From Arthrobacter rhombi (GTDB lineage Bacteria; Actinomycetota; Actinomycetes; Actinomycetales; Micrococcaceae): a DNA stretch of 64,000 bases. The translations under genes and the position numbers were made by a program. The notes below the pieces were generated by a model, which saw nothing but the letters and a program-made list of their open reading frames with translations, did not search any database and had not been told where the DNA came from. The stretch is from the NCBI RefSeq assembly GCF_900163545.1, contig NZ_FUHW01000021.1, forward strand, positions 1-64,000, in the 5' to 3' direction. Shown in pieces: positions 16,832 to 26,610 of this stretch (the stretch's first letter is position 1; each line of letters opens with the position of its first letter).

Positions 16832-19800
16832 GTGCATCTCAAGACCCTGACCGTTCGTGGATTCAAGTCGTTCGCCTCAGCGACGACTTTTGAGTTCGAA
16901 CCCGGCGTCACTGCCGTGGTTGGCCCGAATGGTTCTGGGAAATCCAACGTCGTCGACGCCTTGTCGTGGGTGATGGGGGAGCAGGGAGCTAAGACACTCC
17001 GTGGCGGCAAGATGGAAGATGTCATCTTCGCCGGAACCTCTGGCCGTCCGGCGTTAGGGCGGGCTCAGGTCTCGCTAACTATCGATAATGCAGATGGTGC
17101 CCTGCCCATCGAATATTCAGAAGTGACGATCACCCGGACCCTGTTCCGGGCTGGCGGCTCTGAATATGCCATCAATGGTCAGTCCTGCCGCTTGCTCGAT
17201 ATCCAAGAATTGCTTTCCGACACCGGAATGGGCCGGGAGATGCACGTCATCGTCGGGCAAGGGCAGCTGGACCGTATCCTTCATGCCACATCTGATGAAC
17301 GCCGAGGTTTTATTGAGGAAGCCGCTGGGGTGCTGAAGCACCGCAGACGTCGGGAAAAGACCGTACGCAAACTCGAGTCAATGGCCACCAACCTCTCGCG
17401 CCTTCAGGACCTCACAGGAGAGGTTCGGCGCCAGCTGACACCGTTGGGTAAACAGGCTGACGTTGCACGTCGGGCACAGTCGGTCCAATTTGAGGTGCGC
17501 GATGCGCGTTCTCGGCTCTTGGCCGACGAGTTGGTGACCCTCCAAGAAGCCCTCCATCGCGAGGTCGAAGACGAACGACGAATTCTTGTGCGACGGGACG
17601 AAGTCGACGTGGAGGTTACCCGAGTCGGCGCCCGGCTCGAGGAGCTGGAATCTGCTGCCGCGAGCATTATTCCTGCCCTCAACTCCACTAGAGAGACATG
17701 GCACGGGTTGAACACCATGAAAGAACGGTACAGATCTCTGGACGCCTTGGCGATAGAACGCGAACGCGGCTTGGCTGAGCAGAGTCGCGTCGTGCACGAT
17801 CCGTCGCGGGAACCGGACCGGTTAGAAAGCCAAGCACAGCGTTTACGCGTTGATCTGGAAGAGCTTGAGAACGAACGCGATAAGTCATCAAATGTACTCG
17901 ATTCCGCGATTGCTGATCGGAAGGAATCGGAACAGGCCGCGGCCGAGGAAGGCCGCCGAATGACCGAATTGATGCGTGCCATAGCTGACCGTCGCGAGGG
18001 ACTGGCTACCTTGGCCGGAAAGGTCGCCTCGGCACGCAGCCGCGTCGAATCACTCGAGGGTGAGCTGGGCAGACTGCGGGCATCGGCCGAACTCGCACGT
18101 GTACGCGGTTCTGAGGCACAGATGAAATATACCGAACTGGAACAGCAGGCTAGCGGTGTTGAGGACACGGAAGAGGACCTGGACGCTTCGCACGAATTGG
18201 CCGAGGAACGTTTGGCGTCCTGCGATCGAGAGTTGGAGCAGTTAGTTTCTCGGGAGCAAAAAGCAGAACGTGAACGGGCCGCTCTTCAAGCTCGTCTTGA
18301 CGCACTGCACTCTGCGATGAGCCGCAAGGATGCCTCCGAGGAGATTCTTGCAGCAGGGCATCAGGGCATTAGGGGGCGTATTAGTGCAGAGCTCCATGTC
18401 GAACCCGGATACGACGGGGCGATTGCCGCTGCGCTAGGTACCTACGCCGAGGCGCTAAGTGCCTGTAGCGCCGACGAAGCTCAGCATGTTTTGGACACAG
18501 TCGTCGAACAGGAATCAGGCCGTGTCCACCTGATCTTTCCGCAGGCAGCCGAGTCAGATGCTCTTCTCGCGGACCAGCGGACGGAAACGCACGCGAAGAG
18601 GAATCTACTGCCCGCTGGCGGCTTGTGGGCTTCGGGCCTCGTGGATGTCAAGGAAGCATCCCCCGACGGCCTCGCCGAAGCTGTCCGGCATCTTCTGCGC
18701 AACGTCATGGTCGCTGAAAATAGGAAAGGCGCTGTTGAACTCCTGACCGCAGCACCCCAATTTACTGTGGTCACTCGCGATGGCGTGGTCCATTCGACGA
18801 ATAGCCTTGCCGGAGGATCTGGCACCGGTTCATCACTTGTGGAGCAACAAGCGGCCATTGATGCCACCAACGTCGAACTCCATGACGTCACCGCATGCTA
18901 CGAACAGCTTCGTTTCCAACGCTCAGCGCTGGAAACTACACGCAGCGAGGCTGCCGGGGCTGTCGATACGGCACTTGAAAAGTTGTACCAATCAGATGCC
19001 CGCATTACCGGCGTTGCTGAACAGCTGGCAACTCTCGGAGCCACAGCCCGAGAAGCTGCCGCAGAGGTCGAAAGATCAAGAGACCGGATCAGCGTTGCCA
19101 CGGAGTCGGTAGCCGAAGCCAAGAAAACCCTGGCTGCACTTGAGGAGCGCCTGGCTGCTACCCGGGAGGCCCCAGCTGATGAAGAACCAGACAGCTCAAC
19201 GCGCGCGAGGCTAGATGCAGAGGCCGCCAAGGCCCGTGAGCGAGAGCTTGACGCACGGTTGGCTCTGCGGGGCAGTGAAGAGCAGGTCAAGAGCTTGTCG
19301 AGCCGCATTGAATCACTCGTGAAATCCGCCGCGGGGGAACGCCGTAACCGTGAACAGGCTGAGCGGAGAGCCGCGCTACGACGTCGTCAAGCCAAACGTG
19401 CTCAAGCCGTCGGACAGGCGATCTTGTTGGTGCAAGAACACCTTGAATGCTCATTGCAGGAAGCTGCGGACGAACACGCACGGCTAACGAAGCATCGCGA
19501 CCAAATAAATGTCGAGCTGGGGCAAACCAGAACCCGATCAAATGAACTAGGTAGTGAGTTGGCCGGGCTCACTGATTCCGTGCATCGTGATGAGTTGGCG
19601 CGTGCCCAACAACACCTGCGCATTGAAAGCCTTGAAGCCCGGGCCCTCGCAGAGTTGGGGATGACGCCTGAGCATCTCATCGAAAACTATGGTCCCGACC
19701 TACCGGTCCCACAACCTGACCAGGAGAGTGATAAGTGGGCGGCTTTGCGTCAAGACGTGGACATGGACGGAAACCCGGAGCCGGTGGGACGACCCTTCGA

Positions 19801-20443
19801 CCGTCACGAGCAGGAAAAACGTTTACGGAAGGCAGAAAAGGATCTAGCGTCCTTGGGCAAGGTCAACCCCTTGGCCTTAGAAGAGTTTGCGGCACTTGAG
19901 GAACGCCACAGGTTCCTGGCGGAGCAACTTGAGGATCTGAAATCCAGTCGCAAAGACCTTCTGGACATCATTCGCGACGTGGATGAACGAGTTGAACGCG
20001 TCTTCACGGAGGCCTTCGACGATACGGCCGAACAGTTTGAACAAGTCTTTGCCACACTGTTCCCGGGCGGTGAGGGAAAACTGGTGTTGACCGACCCAGA
20101 CGACATGCTCAATACGGGGATCGAAGTGCAAGCCCGTCCAGCCGGCAAGAAGATCAAGCGTCTCTCACTACTTTCTGGTGGAGAGCGATCATTGACTGCC
20201 GTTGCGCTCCTGGTAGCGATCTTCAAAGCCCGCCCATCGCCGTTCTACGTGATGGATGAGGTCGAGGCTGCCCTGGACGATACGAACTTGGGGCGACTAC
20301 TGGTGATTTTCCGCGAGCTCCAAGAAGTTAGTCAGCTGATCATCATCACGCATCAAAAGCGCACGATGGAGATCGCTGACGCCCTGTATGGCGTCTCCAT
20401 GCGCGGCGATGGGGTCACGAAGGTCATTAGCCAACGGTTGTAG
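16832..20443 (+). CDS. smc: Chromosome segregation protein SMC
   Basis: A condensin ATPase of about 1203 residues. Order: Walker A VVGPNGSGKSNVVDALSWVM near residue 30, coiled coil, hinge around residue 510-640 (GYDGAIAAALGTYAEALSA), return coiled coil, then signature LSLLSGGERSLTAVALLVAI and Walker B PFYVMDEVEAALDDTN. GTG at 16832 (VHLKTLTVRGFKSFAS) is chosen because SMC proteins start right at this strand; the frame is open further upstream to 16694 but without family similarity. It works with ScpA/ScpB. The 3' end overlaps the convergent MFS gene by 17 nt. Confidence 0.95.
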   Translation: MHLKTLTVRGFKSFASATTFEFEPGVTAVVGPNGSGKSNVVDALSWVMGEQGAKTLRGGKMEDVIFAGTSGRPALGRAQVSLTIDNADGALPIEYSEVTITRTLFRAGGSEYAINGQSCRLLDIQELLSDTGMGREMHVIVGQGQLDRILHATSDERRGFIEEAAGVLKHRRRREKTVRKLESMATNLSRLQDLTGEVRRQLTPLGKQADVARRAQSVQFEVRDARSRLLADELVTLQEALHREVEDERRILVRRDEVDVEVTRVGARLEELESAAASIIPALNSTRETWHGLNTMKERYRSLDALAIERERGLAEQSRVVHDPSREPDRLESQAQRLRVDLEELENERDKSSNVLDSAIADRKESEQAAAEEGRRMTELMRAIADRREGLATLAGKVASARSRVESLEGELGRLRASAELARVRGSEAQMKYTELEQQASGVEDTEEDLDASHELAEERLASCDRELEQLVSREQKAERERAALQARLDALHSAMSRKDASEEILAAGHQGIRGRISAELHVEPGYDGAIAAALGTYAEALSACSADEAQHVLDTVVEQESGRVHLIFPQAAESDALLADQRTETHAKRNLLPAGGLWASGLVDVKEASPDGLAEAVRHLLRNVMVAENRKGAVELLTAAPQFTVVTRDGVVHSTNSLAGGSGTGSSLVEQQAAIDATNVELHDVTACYEQLRFQRSALETTRSEAAGAVDTALEKLYQSDARITGVAEQLATLGATAREAAAEVERSRDRISVATESVAEAKKTLAALEERLAATREAPADEEPDSSTRARLDAEAAKARERELDARLALRGSEEQVKSLSSRIESLVKSAAGERRNREQAERRAALRRRQAKRAQAVGQAILLVQEHLECSLQEAADEHARLTKHRDQINVELGQTRTRSNELGSELAGLTDSVHRDELARAQQHLRIESLEARALAELGMTPEHLIENYGPDLPVPQPDQESDKWAALRQDVDMDGNPEPVGRPFDRHEQEKRLRKAEKDLASLGKVNPLALEEFAALEERHRFLAEQLEDLKSSRKDLLDIIRDVDERVERVFTEAFDDTAEQFEQVFATLFPGGEGKLVLTDPDDMLNTGIEVQARPAGKKIKRLSLLSGGERSLTAVALLVAIFKARPSPFYVMDEVEAALDDTNLGRLLVIFRELQEVSQLIIITHQKRTMEIADALYGVSMRGDGVTKVISQRL

Positions 20444-21635
20444 ACCGCCTTTCATTTACGCGAATCCATGCAGCTGCACCGGCCACGCCGATGATTCCGG
20501 TTACGACGAATGCCCACCCGAAGCCCATCTGGTCCGCGATGAGCCCCGCAACTACGGGGCCTAAAATGGCGCCGGAATCGCTGGCCATCTGGAAGCCGGC
20601 CATGACTTTGCCGCCATTGTGATCGCGGCCGATGACGTCGGCTACGGCAGCTTGCTGCGCGGGGTTCATAAATCCGATACCGGCGCCGGCAATGATCGAG
20701 AGCGCGATAAACAGTACCGCGTTGTCGGTCAGCCCAATCCCGGCCATGGCGACTGACCCCACCGTCAGTCCGACCAAAACCGGCATGCGCCGCCCATATT
20801 TATCGGTGATTCGTCCGGCAAAGGTGAGCGCAGCACCGTTTCCAATGGCGAATATTCCCAACGACAGACCTGCTAGTGCTGCCCCATCGTCAAAGACCTG
20901 CGCGGCAAACAGGGGTACCAAGGCTACCCGTACGCCGAAATTGGACCATCCATTCGCGAAGCCCGAAAACAAGGCAGCCCGATAAGTTGGACTCTTCAAG
21001 GCAGCGGCGAATGACATCGCTGGGCGTTCGTCGCGGGGCCCACGTTTCGCGCCCGATCGCACTCCCAAAAGAGACAGGTACACGATAGCTGCTGCGATGA
21101 TCAGTGCTCCGCCGTAGATAAAGAACGGCAAGCGGTAACCGAAGACGGCTAGGAAACCGCCGAGCACAGGACCCACGATGTTACCGATCAGGAATGATCC
21201 GGCGTAGTAGCCCGAGATTCGACCTCGTATCTCGGTGGGCGCTAGCCGGGCGATGAGCGACATAGCGGAAACAGTGAACATGGTCGAACCCAGACCACCA
21301 GCTGCCCTGAAGACCAGCAATTGGGTGTAGTCCTGCGCAAAACCACAGAGGATGGTCGATACCGCAACGATGAGCACGCCGCCGACATACACCGGGGGCT
21401 CACTGAGAGCCGACGTCAATCGACCACTGACCGGGGCAAAGGCTAAACGGGTGAGTGCGAAAACACTGACGATGAAACCGGCTTGGGCGATCCCGACGTC
21501 GAAGCTCTTGGCAAATTGGGGCAGAATCGGTGCGATCAGGCCGAAGCCCAACGCGATCACGAAAGCCGCAGCAATTAGGACCTTAATTTCGCGGGGGATC
21601 GTCGGTTGTTTCGGAGGACGTATGGGTGTGCTCAT
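20427..21635 (-). CDS. Major facilitator superfamily transporter
   Basis: A 12-segment MFS permease of 402 residues, probably a drug or metabolite exporter. Seen: GLIAPILPQFAKSFDVG in TM1, RAAGGLGSTMFTVSAMSLIA (motif C-like region), RGRISGYYAGSFLIGNIVGPVLGG, and GRITDKYGRRMPVLVG, the MFS motif A between TM8 and TM9. ATG 21635 is used; a TTG directly before it would add one residue. It is transcribed divergently from ftsY, with 35 nt between starts. Substrate cannot be told. Confidence 0.88.
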   Translation of the reverse strand: MSTPIRPPKQPTIPREIKVLIAAAFVIALGFGLIAPILPQFAKSFDVGIAQAGFIVSVFALTRLAFAPVSGRLTSALSEPPVYVGGVLIVAVSTILCGFAQDYTQLLVFRAAGGLGSTMFTVSAMSLIARLAPTEIRGRISGYYAGSFLIGNIVGPVLGGFLAVFGYRLPFFIYGGALIIAAAIVYLSLLGVRSGAKRGPRDERPAMSFAAALKSPTYRAALFSGFANGWSNFGVRVALVPLFAAQVFDDGAALAGLSLGIFAIGNGAALTFAGRITDKYGRRMPVLVGLTVGSVAMAGIGLTDNAVLFIALSIIAGAGIGFMNPAQQAAVADVIGRDHNGGKVMAGFQMASDSGAILGPVVAGLIADQMGFGWAFVVTGIIGVAGAAAWIRVNERRSTTVG

Positions 21636-21670
21636 CAAGCCAACAGCCTAGTCTGTGAGAAGCTAGTCCC

Positions 21671-22882
21671 GTGTCTACAGAAACCCTCCTGATTATTGCC
21701 ATCGTCATCGTTGTAGTCCTTGTCGTGGGCTTGGGAACTGCCTTCTTCCTCCGGGGACGCAAGACGCCCCCCGGTACCTACGACGGACCCCGGGACGCGA
21801 ATGATCCGGCCCCCGGGAATGCCAGCAGTGATGGAACCGACACGCTGACCCATCCGGGTAAAGCTCTTGAGCAGGACGTCGAAAGTGTGGGCGGCCCGGG
21901 CACTGCACCGGCCCCCGAAGATTCAATAGGAAAACAAGAGATTGCCGTTGATGTCCCGGCGCCAGTTCTCGGTCGGCTGGCGCGCCTCCGGGCGCGTCTG
22001 GTCAAGTCAAACAACGCTTTGGGAAAAGGCCTATTGTCCCTGTTGTCACAGGACAACATTGACGAAGACGTTTGGGACGAGATCGAGGAAACGCTGCTGC
22101 TGGCAGACCTCGGCAGTGAACCCACCCAGGAACTGGTTGAAGCACTTCGTGAACGGGTGAAGGTCGAAGGCCACCGTGACCCTGTCCAGGTCAGGTCGAT
22201 GCTTCGTACTGAACTCATCAAACTGGTTGATCCGAGCATGGACCGCTCCATCGTTTCCGATCGGCAGCCCACCGGCCCGTCGATCGTCATGGTCGTCGGC
22301 GTCAACGGCGTCGGAAAAACGACCACCATCGGCAAGATTGCCCGCGTCCTCGTTGCCGAGGACAAAGACGTGCTCCTCGGGGCTGCTGACACGTTCCGTG
22401 CAGCAGCTGCCGAACAATTGGCAACGTGGGGGGCCCGAGTAGGTGTCCCTACCGTCCGTTCCGATGTTGACGGTGCAGACCCCGCGTCCGTGGCTTTCGA
22501 AGCCGTGAAGGCTGGTATCGATCAGGAAGTTGACGTTGTCATGATCGACACCGCCGGCCGCCTGCAGAACAAGGTCGGGCTGATGGACGAACTGGGCAAA
22601 ATTAAGCGAGTCGTTGAAAAGCAGGCTGCCGTCAATGAGGTTCTGCTCGTCATCGACGCCACCACTGGCCAGAATGGCCTGAACCAGGCGAAGGTGTTCT
22701 CCGAAGTTGTTAACGTCACCGGAATTGTTCTGACCAAACTCGACGGAACGGCAAAAGGTGGCATCGTTGTCGCTATCCAGCGCCAACTCGGTGTGCCGGT
22801 AAAGCTGATCGGATTGGGCGAGGGACCTGACGATCTGGCACCTTTCGACGCAGAGGGCTTTGTCGACGCACTACTCGATTAA
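21671..22882 (+). CDS. ftsY: Signal recognition particle receptor FtsY
   Basis: The SRP receptor GTPase of 403 residues. An N-terminal membrane anchor (LLIIAIVIVVVLVVGLGTAF) and an acidic, low-complexity linker are followed by the NG domain: VVGVNGVGKTTTIGKIA (G1), ADTFRAAAAEQL, VDVVMIDTAGRLQNK (G3), VLTKLDGTAKGG (G4), GLGEGPDDLAPFDAEGF. GTG start at 21671. It pairs with Ffh (29450-31018). In many relatives it directly follows smc; here an MFS gene intervenes on the other strand. Confidence 0.95.
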   Translation: MSTETLLIIAIVIVVVLVVGLGTAFFLRGRKTPPGTYDGPRDANDPAPGNASSDGTDTLTHPGKALEQDVESVGGPGTAPAPEDSIGKQEIAVDVPAPVLGRLARLRARLVKSNNALGKGLLSLLSQDNIDEDVWDEIEETLLLADLGSEPTQELVEALRERVKVEGHRDPVQVRSMLRTELIKLVDPSMDRSIVSDRQPTGPSIVMVVGVNGVGKTTTIGKIARVLVAEDKDVLLGAADTFRAAAAEQLATWGARVGVPTVRSDVDGADPASVAFEAVKAGIDQEVDVVMIDTAGRLQNKVGLMDELGKIKRVVEKQAAVNEVLLVIDATTGQNGLNQAKVFSEVVNVTGIVLTKLDGTAKGGIVVAIQRQLGVPVKLIGLGEGPDDLAPFDAEGFVDALLD

Positions 22883-22969
22883 AAATGAGTCTCGCAGAAG
22901 ATGGGTAGTAGACCAGTTAGAATATCAAGCGCCGGACACCATCGGGGGGAACGACCGATTGGAGTAACA

Positions 22970-23761
22970 GTGATTGCTGGCTGGAGGCTTTTCGAAGCCC
23001 TGCATAGAGATACCGTCCTACTCAAGTACAACTGTCCGCCACCAACCGCAGAAGCATACGGCTGGTTAAAGGCGGGCACTCCGATTAAACTGTCACACGA
23101 CGTGAGGATAGAACAGAATAGTGGCCTATATGGGGGGGCCTATAAAGGCATGCCGGGAGGGCGCAGGCGTCCTGGGTTCGCTTCTATCGGCGCGTTCAGC
23201 TACTCGATGTCAGCGTTGCCCGATGGGGTTAATGTCGGCAGGTACTGCTCTTTCTCCACAGGACTTCGTTTCACGGATTCCGTGCATCCATTAAATCTGT
23301 TAACCACCTCAGCCATCAGCTTCCGCTCACGGAATATGCTGTACAAGGGCTCTCAGACTCAGAGTCTTTTGGAGTATGCGGCGGATTTTGACGTGACCGG
23401 AGAGAAGCCGTACCCAACCATAGGACACGACGTGTGGATCGGTACTGGGGTTACCATAAACATGGGCATCACTGTTGGTACCGGCTCGATGATCGCCGCA
23501 AATTCCACTGTCACAAAAGACGTTCCGCCATATTCAATTGTTGGTGGGAATCCAGCGAAGGTAATCCGCATGCGAATTCATCCGGACATTGGTGAGAAAC
23601 TTCTTGAGAGTAAATGGTGGGAATATGAGCCCCAGTATCTTTTCGAAGATGTAGATACCTCTTTAGACCTGTTGGCAGATCGCATCCTCGATGGCCATGT
23701 GCCTCGTGCCCATTTCCGCTCGTTGAGAGTCACAGACTACTTGGATTCGGACCAAGAGTAG
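22970..23761 (+). CDS. Left-handed beta-helix (hexapeptide) O-acetyltransferase
   Basis: A 263-residue acyltransferase of the Vat/CatB-like hexapeptide-repeat group. Repeats and the typical loop are seen: GVNVGRYCSFSTGLRFTDSV, TIGHDVWIGTGVTINMG, GTGSMIAANSTVTKDVPPY, IVGGNPAKVIRMR. The active-site His is likely in TDSVHPLNL. GTG 22970 with GGAGTAACA just upstream is preferred; an ATG at 22901 would add 23 non-conserved residues. Acts in the cytoplasm with acetyl-CoA on a sugar or xenobiotic; next to wall-polymer and acyltransferase genes, surface-sugar acetylation is plausible but not proven. GC is lower than in ftsY, suggesting transfer. Confidence 0.82.
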   Translation: MIAGWRLFEALHRDTVLLKYNCPPPTAEAYGWLKAGTPIKLSHDVRIEQNSGLYGGAYKGMPGGRRRPGFASIGAFSYSMSALPDGVNVGRYCSFSTGLRFTDSVHPLNLLTTSAISFRSRNMLYKGSQTQSLLEYAADFDVTGEKPYPTIGHDVWIGTGVTINMGITVGTGSMIAANSTVTKDVPPYSIVGGNPAKVIRMRIHPDIGEKLLESKWWEYEPQYLFEDVDTSLDLLADRILDGHVPRAHFRSLRVTDYLDSDQE

Positions 23762-24139
23762 ACCCATTGCCGGTTCGGCGTTGCAGAGGTATTCAGTGTG
23801 GTTTTATTCTGGGAAGTATCCCAGCGAGTTCCTGAGAATTCTTCGATAGGGTCTCGCATCCCATGATTGTGGTCAACGTGTCTAAACCGAATTAATCCCC
23901 CGAACGATTCCGCTTGGGGATGGATCTCGATAAATAAACCTTCGCTTCTTGCTCAGGAAGACTGGGCTGAGGAAAACTCACGACGTCGAGCAATAGACCG
24001 TCACTGAAGCGTCGGCTGGACCACGCCTATACAGCGACGGAATATCGCATAGGCGAAATTCTTATTGTTCTCGAGTGGCCTTTGGACAGATATGTGCAGG
24101 GCACGGCTTAGAGCCAGTTGGTGCGTCAGAAGTTCGTCT
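23762..24139. other. Intergenic, nothing recognised
   Basis: Between the acetyltransferase stop and the IS left end there is no credible gene, RNA or hairpin with a U-tract. Confidence 0.5.
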
Positions 24140-24176
24140 GGCTGGGCCCCACCGTAGAAGTCCAGTGACTATGTGA
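24140..24176 (+). repeat. IS left inverted repeat
   Basis: Contains TGGGCCCC, then AGAAGTCCAGTGACTATG; its reverse complement matches 25359-25394. Confidence 0.7.
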
Positions 24177-24191
24177 GTTTCGCATCCGATA

Positions 24192-24497
24192 GTGGATGCA
24201 GGAGGAAATCCACGAGTCATAGCACGCAGACATACCCCGGACCAGGTCATCGCCAAGGTCCGACAGGGACAGAGGATGCTCAACGAATATCGCCCACTCA
24301 TCGAGTTCCTGAAAGAACTCGAGGTCACCGAAGCGACTTGGTACCGGTGGCTAAATCAATACGGCGGTGAGAAGAACGCCGAGTCATCTAGGCGGCTGAA
24401 GGAACTTGAGAAGGAAAACGCCCGGCTGAAGAAGCTGCTGGCCGATCAGGTTCTGGCCAACGACATCCTGGGCGAGGTCGCCAAGGGAAGATTCTAA
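24192..24497 (+). CDS. IS3-family transposase OrfA
   Basis: An HTH/leucine-zipper protein of up to 101 residues: RRHTPDQVIAKVRQGQRMLN, then LEVTEATWYRWLNQYGGEK (HTH) and a long helix LKELEKENARLKKLLADQVL. The GTG at 24192 lies before the best ribosome site (GGAGG, 24201-24205). The codon expected to be the start downstream of that site is ATA (24219), so the original ATG may have been lost. OrfB follows in the -1 frame. Confidence 0.7.
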   Translation: MDAGGNPRVIARRHTPDQVIAKVRQGQRMLNEYRPLIEFLKELEVTEATWYRWLNQYGGEKNAESSRRLKELEKENARLKKLLADQVLANDILGEVAKGRF

Positions 24498-24520
24498 GCC
24501 CCGGACCTCGTCGCCGTGCC

Positions 24521-25366
24521 GTGCGCATGGCCCAGGAGAAGTTCGGGGCATCCGAAAGATTCGCATGCACGGTATTGGGGCAAAACCGCTCTGCGCTGCG
24601 CAAAACCAAACCGGGCAGCAGCGCGGAGGAACATCAACTTTGCGCTGATCTACGCTCTATCGCGTCCAAGTATCCGGCCTGGGGATGGCTCAAGGCCCGC
24701 TGGCACCTGCTGGGACAATCCCGGTGGCAGGACATGACGTTGAACCGCAAGCGCGTGCGCAGGCTCTGGCGCGATGAGGGGATGACTTGCAAACCCAAGC
24801 GGCGCAAGAAACGCCGTACGGGCCCCGGTGCCGGTGAGGAGAAGCGTCTGTCGGCCCTGTACGGAATGCACGTTCTCAGCTTCGACTTCCAGTCCGACGT
24901 GACTTCCTGCGGGCGTCACGTCCGGTTTTTCTTTCGTCTCGACGAGTACACGCGTAAGGCGCTGGCGATCGTGCCACGCCGCTCCTTCGCTACACCCGAC
25001 GTCGTCGCGGTGCTGGAAGGTATCATCGCCGAGACCGGTATCGAGCCGGCCAACGTGCGGTGCGACAACGGCCCCGAGTTCACCGCCGAGGCACTGATCA
25101 GTTGGTGCGCCACGACGGGGGCGAAGACCGCTTTTATCGACCCTGGATCGCCGTGGCAGAACGCGTTCATCGAATCCTTCAACGCCCAATTCAGACGGGA
25201 ACAACTGGCAGGAGAAATCATCGACACGATGGCCGACGCGAAGTATCTCGCCGAGGAGTACCGGAGCATCTAAAATCAGGAACGGCCCCACGGATCTCTG
25301 GATGGCAAGACGTCGAACAGCCGGTGGGATTCATGGGTCGCAGAGATCCAGCTAGCTATCGCATAG
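24521..25366 (+). pseudogene. IS3-family transposase OrfB with nonsense mutation
   Basis: The transposase core reads LSFDFQSDVTSCGRHVRF (first Asp), NVRCDNGPEFTAEAL (second Asp) and NAFIESFNAQFRREQL (Glu), all present. At 25271-25273 the codon that is TAC (Tyr) in the related copy at 289-603 is TAA. After this stop the frame continues NQERPHGSLDGKTSNSRWD to 25366. The missing C-terminal ~30 residues contain the YNxxRPHxSLxxxTP motif, so activity is doubtful. No other frameshift is seen. Confidence 0.82.
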
Positions 25367-25394
25367 GCACTGGACTGCTATCGGGGACCCAGCC
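25359..25394 (-). repeat. IS right inverted repeat
   Basis: TCGCATAGGCACTGGACTGC followed by TATCGGGGACCCAGCC; pairs with 24140-24176. Confidence 0.7.
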
Positions 25395-25465
25395 ACGTCG
25401 TCGAAGAAAGTCTTCGATGTTTTTGGTTGCTAGCCTCAGACACAACCAATTGTTACCGTAGTGTG

Positions 25466-26500
25466 ATGAAAGCAGTTGAGGTGAAGCGGCGCGACCAGCG
25501 TCTCGACATTGCCAAAGGGCTCCTGATTGGGCTGGTGGTCCTCGGACATTTGCTTGAGGGAACGAATGTTTGGTCGGCAACTACGGTGCGTCTCCCTTTG
25601 ACGCTCATATACGCATTTCATATGCCAGCTTTCGCGTTCCTCACTGGGATCACTGGAACTCCAAAAAATTTGGTCCGGAGAGTGGGCCCGCTTCTGGTGT
25701 TGTTAGTCCTCTTCCAATTCCTATATTTCGGAGCGACCCGCGTCCTTAAACCGGGCGCAGAGTTTGAATGGGATACTCCTTTTTGGATGCTCTGGTTTCT
25801 GGTGGCGATGATCTGGTGGTTGTTACTCACGCCCATCATCGATAAATTTCCCAGGGCTTCCGTTGCGGTCTCTACCGCTTTAGCCATCGCAGTCACTGCT
25901 GTCCCGTGGATTGGCTACCCCTTGTCATTGGGGCGAGCTTTGGTCTTCCTGCCGTTCTATGCTGTTGGATACGCGTACGGCAAACGGATACTCGATTGGT
26001 GCATGAGCTCCACGAAGGTGCTCAAGGGCGTAACAGTCGCTGGTGCCGCGTCAGCCCTGATGGTCTTGTATTTTGCACACCTTAAGCATGAATGGTTTTA
26101 CGGCAGCTTGAGCGCCGAAAGCTTGGAGGTGAATCCAGCAGAAGGCTTGGTCATCAGGACCGTACTTCTTCTCGCAGCATCCCTGGGAATCATGGCGTTC
26201 CTGATGCTCGTACCGCAGCGTGAGTCCCCGGGATTGGCCATGGTGGGCCGTCACACGTTGCCAGTCTTCTTGTTGCACGGGTTCATCGTGCTGGGCGCCG
26301 AACTGTACCTGCCCGCAGTGTTGGCACGGAATAACGTCGTTGCACTTGCTTTTGTGTTGACCCTGACCGCGGCCACGGTGTTATTGACTTCGGGTCCACG
26401 CACCAATGCCGTGATGCGCACTATCAGCGGGTACTTTTTCAAACCGTCAACTCAACAGGCAACCAATAAGAATTCGAAGCTGCAAACAGCATCTTCATGA
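25466..26500 (+). CDS. Acyltransferase family 3-like integral membrane protein
   Basis: About 344 residues with roughly ten membrane segments. The N-terminus RDQRLDIAKGLLIGLVVLGHLLEG and the next loop IYAFHMPAFAFLTGI are the conserved R-D-x-KG-x-LI-x-H and H-MP motifs of acyltransferase-3/fucose 4-O-acetylase-like proteins. These move acetyl or other acyl groups onto exported sugars or wall polymers. ATG 25466 is chosen (MKAVEVKRRDQRLD); no strong ribosome site is visible. It follows an IS directly and is lower in GC, so it may be acquired. Acceptor unknown. Confidence 0.82.
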   Translation: MKAVEVKRRDQRLDIAKGLLIGLVVLGHLLEGTNVWSATTVRLPLTLIYAFHMPAFAFLTGITGTPKNLVRRVGPLLVLLVLFQFLYFGATRVLKPGAEFEWDTPFWMLWFLVAMIWWLLLTPIIDKFPRASVAVSTALAIAVTAVPWIGYPLSLGRALVFLPFYAVGYAYGKRILDWCMSSTKVLKGVTVAGAASALMVLYFAHLKHEWFYGSLSAESLEVNPAEGLVIRTVLLLAASLGIMAFLMLVPQRESPGLAMVGRHTLPVFLLHGFIVLGAELYLPAVLARNNVVALAFVLTLTAATVLLTSGPRTNAVMRTISGYFFKPSTQQATNKNSKLQTASS

Positions 26501-26569
26501 CGGGCCCGGCGTTTGCTTCTCCACCACGCGCCGCGACGAATGTTCACCGCGATAAAATAAGGGCATTGA

Positions 26570-26603
26570 GCCTGGAGTAGGCCGCCGGCGATCTACTCCA
26601 GGC
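26570..26603. terminator. Bidirectional hairpin terminator
   Basis: An 11-bp perfect stem (GCCTGGAGTAG, 26570-26580, with CTACTCCAGGC, 26593-26603) and a 12-nt loop, between the convergent acyltransferase and universal stress protein genes. No U-tract follows, so the type of termination is uncertain. Confidence 0.6.
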
Positions 26604-26610
26604 CGCACGG

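Larger units (their letters stand above)
24140..25394 (+). mobile_element. IS3-family element (IS407-like), inactivated
   Basis: About 1255 bp, bounded by long imperfect inverted repeats: 24140-24176 and 25359-25394 share GGCTGGG-CCC ... AG-AGTCCAGTG-CTATG-GA. It contains OrfA and, in the -1 frame, OrfB. OrfB has an internal TAA and the OrfA start looks damaged, so this copy is probably dead but young. Two more degraded copies of the same IS are at 1-20 and 289-632. Confidence 0.8.
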
